From Actomonas aquatica (GTDB lineage: Bacteria; Verrucomicrobiota; Verrucomicrobiia; Opitutales; Opitutaceae): 64,000 nt of DNA. This document shows, piece by piece, positions 41,002 to 51,951 of this stretch (position 1 is its first letter; every line of letters starts with the position of its first letter). The notes under the pieces are model-generated. The model was given only the letters and a program-made list of their open reading frames with translations, was not told the DNA's origin and ran no database searches. A program made the translations under genes and the position numbers. The stretch spans positions 2,356,001-2,420,000 of the forward strand of contig NZ_CP139781.1 of NCBI RefSeq assembly GCF_019679435.2. Reading direction: 5' to 3'.

Positions 41002-41379
41002 TCACCCTTCCGGATCAGGCCGGGGCCGCGCCACAAACAGGGCGGGAGGCGGTAGCGCTCGTTCCAATTTTCGCCATTCTTTGATCAGCTTGGCACGGTC
41101 TGATTTTTGCGCGGTGCGCTCAAGCGTGCGTCCGAGGTGGGCCTGCTCAAAGTCGTCGTCCACGCCGTTGGCATTCTCGTCGACGTAGAGGGGATTGTCA
41201 TCGGCCTGCACCAACCCCTTGAGCCACGCGCCCTCGCTGCCGGCAGCGAAGGTGATCTCCCGACGTCCCTGACCAGGGACATACGGAACGTCCACCTCGG
41301 CCAGGCGAGTGCCACTATAGACGTCGAACACGCCGTTCTCTGGATCAAGTCGCAGCGTGAGCACCGGCACCATCGCCAT
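41002..41379 (-). CDS. Small protein of unknown function
   Basis: 125 aa if started at the ATG at 41379 (MAMVPVLTLRLDPENG); a GTG at 41430 is also in frame. Core: GVFDVYSGTRLAEVDVPYVPG, then ADDNPLYVDENANGVDDDFEQ with an Asp-rich DENANGVDDDF loop like a calcium-binding motif, and a basic tail. Either a complete small protein or the end of a larger one that was cut at the C-tract near 41449. No family recognised. Confidence 0.5.
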   Translation of the reverse strand: MAMVPVLTLRLDPENGVFDVYSGTRLAEVDVPYVPGQGRREITFAAGSEGAWLKGLVQADDNPLYVDENANGVDDDFEQAHLGRTLERTAQKSDRAKLIKEWRKLERALPPPALFVARPRPDPEG

Positions 41380-41448
41380 CAAAGCCCCGTCAAATTTGCG
41401 TAAGGGCACATGTAAACGGCGGGGTTGCACTCCAGCGGACGGAGCGCG

Positions 41449-41457
41449 CCCCCCCCC
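41449..41457. repeat. Homopolymer C9 tract
   Basis: GCGCG-C9-GCGCG lies just upstream of the small gene at 41002-41379, in a GC-rich linker. It is a possible slippage site or assembly weak point. Confidence 0.5.
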
Positions 41458-41531
41458 GCGCGGAGGAGCAAGCAGGGCTCGTGACGGACGCGTTAGCGGC
41501 GGGCGCGAGACGTGCCGCTTGTTGCGGTTGT

Positions 41532-42497
41532 TTAGCGCGGCGACGAGGCCGTTTTGGCCGGGTCAAACTCGAGGTTGCGCGTCCAATCCGGATTCAGCAC
41601 ATACGTGAAGCTCACGTTCCGGCCGATCTCGTTGTTGCCGCCCACCGGGATAAAATCACCGCTCACGACTCCATACATTGCGCGGACGACGTTGCCTTTT
41701 TCGTCAACCTCGCTGCGGACCCGGAAGAGGTAGTTGGTTTCTCCACCCAGATCGATGGTCGTTCCCCGGCCGCCTTCCTTGAGGCTCCATTTTAAGAGCC
41801 AAGTCCGCGAAGACTCGTAACCGGATAGCGGTGCTTCATACGGCCACTTCAAGGCCGAGCCGATGTCCTTTGGATGCTTGAAGACGGTGATGCCGTCCTG
41901 TGGCCTGCTAAATCGAAGCGTAAACTTTTGGTCGTAGTCTCTGCTCGATGTGAAGCGCCCGCCCAACTCGAAGATAAAATCGGGCGTGCGACCCTTTCCA
42001 AAAGGCGCGACCCAATCCCCGATTTCTAGATCGAAGCCCATCGGGCCATCCGTCTTGGGTAGCGGCCGGCGATCTACGTCACGAGAGAAGCCGACGACGG
42101 GATTCCGGACTGGGCGGAGCTCCATCTCGATCTTCTGCACGCCAGTCGCATATTGCTGGAAGCTCTTCTCGTCGTTGATGCCGCGGTGCGGGCCTTGCGT
42201 CCGATAATAACCAGCCTTCTCGACCGACAGTAGGTAGTCCTGTTGAGCGGTGCCGGAGACGGTGGCGACGCCTTCCTTGTTGGTTTTTGCCTCCGCCTCT
42301 TGGTATTTGTCGCCGAGTCGATAACGGGGAAGCGACAGATGCACGGTGGCACCCTCCACCGGGCTCCCTTCGGGGTCGCGCACACTGGCTTCGACCGTGA
42401 TCGGAACGGCGGGCATCACGAGGTCTTGGGCAATCGCGCATCCAGGCGATACAAGAAGCGCCCACACGCCTAAGGTTGAGGTTAGCAGTGTCTTCAT
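41532..42497 (-). CDS. Secreted protein with carboxypeptidase-regulatory-like domain
   Basis: 321 aa. Signal peptide MKTLLTSTLGVWALLVSPGCAIAQ. Residues 30-130 form a beta-sandwich of the carboxypeptidase-regulatory type (VEASVRDPEGSPVEGATVHL, TNKEGVATVSG, YLLSVEKAGYYRT). A motif RPVRNPVVGFSRD leads to a second domain of about 180 aa (GFDLEIGDWVAPFGKG, FTLRFSRPQDG, NVSFTYVLNPDWTRNLEF). It overlaps the upstream paralogous gene by 4 bp. Lower GC than the window average. Probably extracellular; function unknown. Confidence 0.65.
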   Translation of the reverse strand: MKTLLTSTLGVWALLVSPGCAIAQDLVMPAVPITVEASVRDPEGSPVEGATVHLSLPRYRLGDKYQEAEAKTNKEGVATVSGTAQQDYLLSVEKAGYYRTQGPHRGINDEKSFQQYATGVQKIEMELRPVRNPVVGFSRDVDRRPLPKTDGPMGFDLEIGDWVAPFGKGRTPDFIFELGGRFTSSRDYDQKFTLRFSRPQDGITVFKHPKDIGSALKWPYEAPLSGYESSRTWLLKWSLKEGGRGTTIDLGGETNYLFRVRSEVDEKGNVVRAMYGVVSGDFIPVGGNNEIGRNVSFTYVLNPDWTRNLEFDPAKTASSPR

Positions 42498-42847
42498 TGG
42501 TATTCTTCGCGTGCGGCGAAGAGCGGAATCGGATTCAGAATACGGGGCAGAACGTAAGTGCGTTCAACTGGCTTTCTAGGGTCGATCGAAAACTCGCTTT
42601 CCGTCTCGTAGTGGCCCGACTTCCACGCCCTTAGCGTAACGCCATACGTTGTTTCACCTTGAATCCGCACCACGCCATTGGCGTCGCTTTGCAAGATACG
42701 TTCGCCTTGCGGTTTGGCCTTTTCACCTTGAAACAACACCAGCACGTCACCACCGGCCAATGGGGTGCCAAGGTCGTCAATCACCTTCACTTGCACGCTC
42801 ACCGGTTCGCCGAATACGCAACCGGAGCCACAGGCAGCCAGCATCAT
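42494..42847 (-). CDS. Short paralogue of the 41532 protein, N-terminus disrupted by an in-frame TGA
   Basis: From the ATG at 42847 it encodes MMLAACGSGCVFG and one beta-sandwich domain (VSVQVKVIDDLGTPLAGGDVLV, VVRIQGETTYGVTLRAWKSGHY) ending RILNPIPLFAAREEYQ, i.e. only the first domain of its neighbour. The sequence before it, from an ATG at 42865, reads ATG AAG TGA CTG TTG CTC ATG ATG CTG. Without the TGA this would give a normal lipoprotein signal MKxLLLMMLAAC. The upstream ATG also shows the ATGA overlap typical here. Probably a recent nonsense mutation; export is doubtful. Confidence 0.55.
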   Translation of the reverse strand: MMLAACGSGCVFGEPVSVQVKVIDDLGTPLAGGDVLVLFQGEKAKPQGERILQSDANGVVRIQGETTYGVTLRAWKSGHYETESEFSIDPRKPVERTYVLPRILNPIPLFAAREEYQ

Positions 42848-42861
42848 GAGCAACAGTCACT

Positions 42862-43050
42862 TCATTGGTTTAATCCTCCGCGGCTAATCATTTCTTGGAA
42901 TATCGGGTAAACGTAGCGCAGCACCACGTAACAAAAGTCGCTATGTTTCCAGCGGTTCTCTGTGTCATGCCAGCCGTTGCGCTTCGCGATGTTGGGAGCA
43001 GGGTCGTTAGTTTTTTCATCGGAGGTTTCCTTCGTCGCTAAACAGGTCCC
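42862..43050 (-). pseudogene. Possible 3' remnant of a gene
   Basis: The frame ends ...RNGWHDTENRWKHSDFCYVV, then LRYVYPIFQEMISRGGLNQ and a stop that overlaps the next ATG (ATGA). There is no start codon in the low-GC part; further upstream the frame runs into a G12 tract and repeat DNA. It looks like the tail of a gene whose 5' part was replaced by the repeat array. Confidence 0.35.
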
Positions 43051-43071
43051 ATGCGCGGTAAGAGGCAGACC

Positions 43072-43083
43072 GGGGGGGGGGGG
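43072..43083. repeat. Homopolymer G12 tract
   Basis: Twelve consecutive G between AGAC and TGAGG, at the boundary between the low-GC patch and the repeat array. Potential slipped-strand site; the exact length may also be a sequencing uncertainty. Confidence 0.55.
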
Positions 43084-43100
43084 TGAGGCATGACCCCGTC

Positions 43101-43196
43101 GGACCGTGACGCAAAGACGGCGAAACTTCGTGGATACGAGCGTGAGCGGATGGATGGCACACCATGTCCAACGTAGTTTTACACGGAGGTCACGGA
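43101..43196. repeat. Dispersed repeat unit, type 2, copy b
   Basis: Matches 39952-40041: CGCAAAGACGGCGAAACTTC, GAGCGTGAGCGGATGGATGG and TTTTACACGGAGGTCACGGA. Confidence 0.7.
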
Positions 43197-43249
43197 GGAA
43201 TGAACAGAGGCAACAGCGTCCGAGGGACTGGGCCTCTTTTAACGCAGAG

Positions 43250-43343
43250 GCCACTCCGCCGCAACGCGGGCGACACGCCCGCGGCTACATTTCCCGTCTG
43301 GATGTAGCAGCGGCCGTCTCGGCCGCTCGTCGTTGCCTCTCGG
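43250..43343. repeat. Dispersed repeat unit, copy c
   Basis: Nearly identical to 39628-39720, including the hairpin CGCGGGCGACACGCCCGCG and the palindrome GCGGCCGTCTCGGCCGC, and ending CGTCGTTGCCTCTCGG just before the ligase gene's stop. Confidence 0.7.
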
Positions 43344-43353
43344 CCTGAATAGC

Positions 43354-44574
43354 TCAGGCGAGGAACATCGTGTTGGTCGCGACGCCGGCGGCGAGGCGGC
43401 GGTAGATGGCATCGAGGGACTCGCCGGTTTGGTGGGCGCGTTGCAGACGCTCCGCGAGCGGGCCGTGTTCAAGGATGACCGCCAGCGCGTTCTGTTCGGC
43501 GGCGGAGGTCGTCGCGCAAGGGTTCAGGCGCTGACCGGCTTCGCGCCAGAGTTCCAGCATCGTGGCCTTTTCACCGGTGTGGCCAAACGCGCGCAGGAGG
43601 AGCGGGTCCGTGACGACCGCGCTGCTGCCTTGCTCCACTGCCGCGTCGAAGAGCGCACGCAGAGGCTCAACTTGAGCGGTCTGTTGTTCGGCGAGGGAAA
43701 CCTTTGTTTCGGCGACGAGTTCGCGGAGCACGGCGATGATGAGGCGCAGCACCGCGAGGTCGGCGGCCGGGCATTCCTGGATGTCGAGCACGCGGATTTC
43801 GATGGCGTCGCGGTCGAAACGCGCGATGGCTCCGCGGGAGTTGGAGAAGCGCGCCTCCAACACGCCGTCGGGGTCGTGGGGCGCGAGCTGCTCGGCGATG
43901 GGATCGAAGATGACACGTTCGTAGTCGTCGCGTGAATACACCGGCTCCGGGATCACGCGACCGCAGAGCGCGGGCAGCTTGATCGAGTTGCTGCGATAGA
44001 ACGCGAGGCGGTTGTCCGCGAAGCCGGTGGCCCGGCCTTCCACAAAGGGCGACGACGCGGCGAGCGCGGGCAGCAGCGGCAGCACCAGACGGATGGCGGC
44101 GTGCAGGCGGGCAAACTCGGCGTCGTTGGCAAAGGGCAGGTTGAGGTGCACGCTCTGCAGGTTGGACCAGCCGTGACCACGGCAGTCGAAGATGCGGTCG
44201 AAGGCGGCGTAAACCTCCGAAAAGTCATGCGTCCAGAGCACGGCTTCGTCCGGTCGCATGGTCGGGTGCATGGCGGTGGGCAGCACGCACACGTTGTGCG
44301 GCGCGAGGCGACGGTTGGCCTCGGCGACTTCGGCGGCGAAGGCATCGGCGAGACCGTCGAGGGACTCCTCGGGCAGCGTCGTCTTGATCTCCAGGACGTG
44401 GGCGATGAGCTCGTTGGACCAGGTGAGGCGGCCGCGTTCGATGTCGGAGATGGGCTGGCCGGCGGCGTCGATGAGGATGCGATCGGCCCAGGGGCGCACG
44501 CTGAGGTCGTCGCGATCGACGAGCATGTATTCGAGTTCGACGCCAAAGTAGGCGAAGAGGTGCGGAGGTTTCAT
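43354..44574 (-). CDS. GCS2-family glutamate-amine ligase-like protein (YbdK/EgtA type)
   Basis: 406 aa from the ATG at 44574 (MKPPHLFAYFGVELEYMLVD). Carboxylate-amine ligase of the glutamate-cysteine ligase 2 fold: GVELEYMLVD (metal-binding Glu pair), LTWSNELIAHVLEIKT, VCVLPTAMHPTMRPDE, SVHLNLPFAND and FSNSRGAIARFDRDAIEIRVLD. Such enzymes make a gamma-glutamyl or other amide bond with ATP. It is the last gene of a cluster with an ATP-grasp ligase and a C39-like peptidase, 170 bp behind them with an inverted-repeat element between. The product is not predictable. Confidence 0.82.
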   Translation of the reverse strand: MKPPHLFAYFGVELEYMLVDRDDLSVRPWADRILIDAAGQPISDIERGRLTWSNELIAHVLEIKTTLPEESLDGLADAFAAEVAEANRRLAPHNVCVLPTAMHPTMRPDEAVLWTHDFSEVYAAFDRIFDCRGHGWSNLQSVHLNLPFANDAEFARLHAAIRLVLPLLPALAASSPFVEGRATGFADNRLAFYRSNSIKLPALCGRVIPEPVYSRDDYERVIFDPIAEQLAPHDPDGVLEARFSNSRGAIARFDRDAIEIRVLDIQECPAADLAVLRLIIAVLRELVAETKVSLAEQQTAQVEPLRALFDAAVEQGSSAVVTDPLLLRAFGHTGEKATMLELWREAGQRLNPCATTSAAEQNALAVILEHGPLAERLQRAHQTGESLDAIYRRLAAGVATNTMFLA

Positions 44575-44606
44575 GGGAAATTTGTGGAGAGAAGGAGAAA
44601 ATGAAT

Positions 44607-44732
44607 TGGCCACAAAGAGGCACGAAGAGTCTCAACTGTTAGCGGACATCGGCGTGCGCCTATAGGCGCGGGGACGGTTTTGAGGGACTCGCCTGCCTCA
44701 TTTTTGTGTCTCTTGGTGCCTTTTTGTGGCCA
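44607..44732. repeat. MITE-like element with about 26-bp inverted ends
   Basis: TGGCCACAAAGAGGCACGAA (44607) and TTGGTGCCTTTTTGTGGCCA (ending 44732) are the tips of arms that match at about 23 of 26 positions, with about 75 bp of unrelated sequence between. No gene inside. It occupies most of the gap between the GCS2 and ATP-grasp genes and is related to the CCACGAAA elements at 33531 and 36307/37045. Confidence 0.65.
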
Positions 44733-44744
44733 AGACCAACCCAC

Positions 44745-46217
44745 TCACTCTTCCGGGCGGCGTTCTTTGCGGCGGTCGAGCTTGCGGACGAAGTGTTCGA
44801 TGATGCGTTCGTAGAGGGCATCCTTGAGCAAGGTGTCCTCGTAGCCGGCGTCGATGGAGGGATTGTCGTTTACCTCGATGACGTAGGCGGAGCGGCCGGA
44901 CTGTTTCACGTCGACTCCGTAGAGGCCGTCACCGATGAGCGACGCAGCTTTGACCGCGGTGCGGATCACTTGCTGCGGCACGAGTTCCACTGGCACGGCT
45001 TCGACTTTGCCGTAGTCGGCGCCGCCATCGGCTTGGTTGGAGATGATCTGCCAGTGTTTGCGCGCCATGAAGTATTTGGCGGCGTAGATGGCTTTGCGAT
45101 CGAGCACGCCGATGCGCCAGTCGAAGTCGGTGACGAGAAACTCCTGGGCGATGAGCAGGTCGGTGTCTTCAAACAACTCGGCGGTGACCGCGTCGTATTC
45201 CTCGCGGGTTTTCACCTTCTTCACGCCGAGGGAGAAGGCGCTGTCGGGCTGCTTGAGGATGATGGGGAAACCGAGGGCCGCCGGCACCTCGTCGACGTTG
45301 TCCTTGTGCACGATGATGGTGCGCGGCGCGAGGATGTCGTGGCGATCCAGCAGCTCGGCGAGGTAGACCTTGTTGGTGCAGCGCAGAATGGACTGCGGAT
45401 CGTCGACCACGACCAGCCCTTCGGCTTGGGCACGGCTGGCGAAGCGGAAGGTGAAGTGGTTGACCGCGGTGGTTTGGCGAATGAAGAGCGCGTCAAACTC
45501 GGCCAGACGCGAGTAGTCGTCGCGGGAGATGACCTCGGCTTCGATGTCGAAGTTCTCCGCGGCGCGGATGAACTTGGCGATGGCTTTGTCGTTGGACGGG
45601 GAATGCGCTTCGGCCGGATCGTAGAGGATGCCCATGGTGTAGCGCGGCGGCGTCTTGGGCTTGTGGGTGGGGCGACGTCCGGCGAAGAAACTCTTGGCAA
45701 CCTCCGCAACAAAGGGACGGTGCGACTCGGGCACATCGGAGGCCGAAATGGAGCTAATGTCCTGCATCTCCCAGTGCGCGTCGTGGCGCACGAAGGTGGC
45801 GCGCATGAGCGGGGCCTGGAATTGGTTGTAGAGCTGCTGGCAGAGCCGGTCGTAGGCCTTGGCGGTATTGCGGGCGAAGTAGATGCTCAGGACGAAGCGG
45901 TCGGTCTTGAGCGGAGCGAGCGACTTCTGGATAAGTTCATCGACCTCGCCCGAAAGGATGCGGGCCACGACGGTGGACTTGAGGTCCTGGATGGTGGCAA
46001 CGCTCGGCAACGGGCGATGGCCGCGGGCCTCGGCGAGGAGGGACACGTAGTATCCAACCGACTGATACCGGTAGGAGCGGCACAGGTTGTAGACCCGGGT
46101 GTGACGGCCGGAGAGGAAGGCCGGATCGGTAAGATAGGTGCGGGCGGCGACGACTTCGACGCCGGGGATCGAGAAGGGCCACCGCTCAGGTTGGTTGACC
46201 ACAATGAGACTGCGCAT
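44745..46217 (-). CDS. RimK-like ATP-grasp ligase with RLAN N-terminal domain
   Basis: 490 aa. Residues 1-150 fit the RLAN domain found before RimK-like ATP-grasps (GRHTRVYNLCRSYRYQSVGY and YVSLLAEARGHRPLPS). The middle region contains YTMGILYDPAEAHSPSND. The ATP-grasp is about 285-480: ILKQPDSAFSLGVKKV (nucleotide Lys), IAQEFLVTDFDWRIGVL, and metal-binding YGVDVKQSGRSAYVIEVNDN. These enzymes ligate amino acids to carboxylates. It lies 19 bp after the C39-like peptidase gene and upstream of GCS2. Confidence 0.85.
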   Translation of the reverse strand: MRSLIVVNQPERWPFSIPGVEVVAARTYLTDPAFLSGRHTRVYNLCRSYRYQSVGYYVSLLAEARGHRPLPSVATIQDLKSTVVARILSGEVDELIQKSLAPLKTDRFVLSIYFARNTAKAYDRLCQQLYNQFQAPLMRATFVRHDAHWEMQDISSISASDVPESHRPFVAEVAKSFFAGRRPTHKPKTPPRYTMGILYDPAEAHSPSNDKAIAKFIRAAENFDIEAEVISRDDYSRLAEFDALFIRQTTAVNHFTFRFASRAQAEGLVVVDDPQSILRCTNKVYLAELLDRHDILAPRTIIVHKDNVDEVPAALGFPIILKQPDSAFSLGVKKVKTREEYDAVTAELFEDTDLLIAQEFLVTDFDWRIGVLDRKAIYAAKYFMARKHWQIISNQADGGADYGKVEAVPVELVPQQVIRTAVKAASLIGDGLYGVDVKQSGRSAYVIEVNDNPSIDAGYEDTLLKDALYERIIEHFVRKLDRRKERRPEE

Positions 46218-46236
46218 GACGAGGGACCCGCGCGGA

Positions 46237-46968
46237 TCAGGCGGCGGGAGGGGGTTCGATGACGATGAGGTTGGCGTCGTAGGTAAGGACGCCGAGGAGG
46301 ATAGAGGACATGACCCGGTTGATGTCGATGGCGTAGCGCCGGGTCGGGGAATGAGGGTTCGACTGCAGCGGGTCGGCGATCTCGACGTGGCGGGCTTTGC
46401 GATCGTAGCCGCAGAGCACGACGAAGTGGCCGGACGGGTTGCCGCGCAGATCGTCGTCTTCGTCGTCCGGACCGTATTCGCGCATGGCCTGATAAAGGTA
46501 GGTCGAACTGAGACCGGAGAGGATGGGCAGGTCGCGATTGAGGTAGCGGCGAATGAGAGCGCCGCTGATGGGGTCGAACTGGAGGCGGCCGCCGAGTTTC
46601 AAGAACTCGATGTAGGCGGAGCAGGCCAATTGGAGTTTGGGCGAACGGCGCACCTTGCGCTGGGCCTCGAGTTTGGCGATGAGCTCGGGCGCGGACAGTT
46701 CAAACCACGTCGGGTCAAAAACCTGCAGGTTGTAGGTGTGCACGGTGGCCCGATAACCGCGCCGGAGGGCGTCGAGGGCGAGCAGCACACCGAGCGTGCC
46801 GCCGGTCTCCAGGCGGGGCACGGTGCGGATCAGCTCCGGCAGGGGCACCTCGCGATCAAAATAGCGGTAGATCGCGTGCAGGCAGGTCGGGCCGCAGGTG
46901 GTATCGTCGGGTTGCGGGAGGATCTCCAGGGAGAGCAGGTGCCGGGGAGGCGAATCGTGAACGGACAT
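46237..46968 (-). CDS. C39-like papain-fold cysteine peptidase
   Basis: 243 aa, no signal peptide or membrane helix, so cytoplasmic. Catalytic Cys25 in LPQPDDTTCGPTCLHAIYRY (Gln/Asp upstream form the oxyanion side), His in GHFVVLCGYDRKARHV and Asp in VEIADPLQSN: the C39 peptidase triad, as in bacteriocin-processing and acyltransferase-like members. First gene of the cluster with the RLAN ATP-grasp and GCS2 ligases. It probably cleaves or transfers the product those ligases make. Confidence 0.8.
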   Translation of the reverse strand: MSVHDSPPRHLLSLEILPQPDDTTCGPTCLHAIYRYFDREVPLPELIRTVPRLETGGTLGVLLALDALRRGYRATVHTYNLQVFDPTWFELSAPELIAKLEAQRKVRRSPKLQLACSAYIEFLKLGGRLQFDPISGALIRRYLNRDLPILSGLSSTYLYQAMREYGPDDEDDDLRGNPSGHFVVLCGYDRKARHVEIADPLQSNPHSPTRRYAIDINRVMSSILLGVLTYDANLIVIEPPPAA

Positions 46969-47092
46969 CTAACGGGTCAGGCAGGATTGTCGTCCATAGC
47001 ATCGGCGAGTCCACTGCCAAGCACGCTGATGAAACCTGTTTGTAATCGGTCGAAGCTGGACCTCACCCGCGTCGCCCAACACGGTTATCGCC

Positions 47093-47575
47093 ATGAATTC
47101 GCAGGCATGGCGGGGAATCTTGGCGGCGGGCATCGTAGCATTGACCGGTTGTGAATCCACCCAGTCCCGGTTGAAGGAGCGCGAAGCCACCGCCCGCGGT
47201 TGGAGCCCGGTCACGCGGGAGCGGGTCACTCGCGGCGAAATCAAACCCGGAGACGATTACGACATGGTGTATGTCGCCCTGGGCCAACCGGGCGACATCG
47301 AGACGATCACCGTGCGAGATGGCGGCGTGCTCACGATTTGGAACTACCCCAAAATCGTCCAACGCCAGATCAGCGAAGAAACGGTGGACTACGAGGAGAT
47401 CACGGAATTCGACGTGCGCACCGGACAACGGCTGCAATATCGCATCCCCGTGCGCGAGGGGGTTTACGAAACCAGCAAACAGCAAGGCCTGCAGGTGATT
47501 TTCCGCGACGGCCTTGTAACCAGTGTGCGTTGGGGCCGGAACGGTCCGCCGGCTGCCGCCAGCGAAGAAAACTAA
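47093..47575 (+). CDS. Small lipoprotein of unknown function
   Basis: 160 aa. Lipoprotein signal MNSQAWRGILAAGIVALTGC with lipobox LTGC. The mature part contains GEIKPGDDYDMVYVALGQPG, TIWNYPKIVQRQ and LQVIFRDGLVTSVRW, an SmpA/BamE-like layout (start motif, then strands with the D-MVYxALGxP pattern), also hinted at in the 35855 lipoprotein. Divergent from the C39-like peptidase gene and convergent with secA. Confidence 0.7.
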   Translation: MNSQAWRGILAAGIVALTGCESTQSRLKEREATARGWSPVTRERVTRGEIKPGDDYDMVYVALGQPGDIETITVRDGGVLTIWNYPKIVQRQISEETVDYEEITEFDVRTGQRLQYRIPVREGVYETSKQQGLQVIFRDGLVTSVRWGRNGPPAAASEEN

Positions 47576-47582
47576 AAGCAAA

Positions 47583-47610
47583 AGACCGGACCCGCGCTGG
47601 AGTCCGGTCT
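47583..47610 (-). terminator. Rho-independent terminator of secA
   Basis: AGACCGGAC-N10-GTCCGGTCT, a perfect 9-bp stem. Read on the minus strand it is followed by TTTGCTTTTAGTTTTCTT. Strong intrinsic terminator 29 bp past the secA stop, placed between two convergent genes. Confidence 0.85.
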
Positions 47611-47638
47611 GCGAAAACGAGCAATGTGGTGGGGTCGC

Positions 47639-50665
<3,027 letters not shown>

Positions 50666-50844
50666 GAGGAACCGGCCAGCGTAGGCCGGGCCACCGCCTT
50701 GGCAAATGACAAATCCCGATGTTCCTCAGAGGTAACTTCCGTCAAAAAGACGACGGGCGCGCCCTCGAGTGAGACAGCACCGGGCGACACGATGACACAC
50801 TTGGGCTCGCGGTGGCGCAGGTTATAGCGCGCCCCGCCTCGGTC

Positions 50845-51771
<927 letters not shown>

Positions 51772-51951
51772 GCGCGCAGTGGTAGCACGCCGCTCCCTGC
51801 TGTCCAGCCATGAGCCGTGCCTAGCTCGAGTTCTGGGGTAAGTGCCCCCCTCTTCAGACCTTGCCTAGAGGGTCGCCGCGCCTGCAAATTACCCGCGTTA
51901 GGCGCTCCGCCGTCCCTCCAAACGGTCGCAACACTTTGATGCCGTCCAACC

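Larger units (their letters stand above)
42866..43353. other. Stretch without an intact gene: gene remnant, G12 tract and repeat array
   Basis: 42866-43050 is low-GC and holds the possible gene tail. 43072-43083 is G12. From about 43101 on the sequence repeats units seen at 39.6-40.2 kb. No complete gene, RNA or mobile-element gene is visible. Confidence 0.7.
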
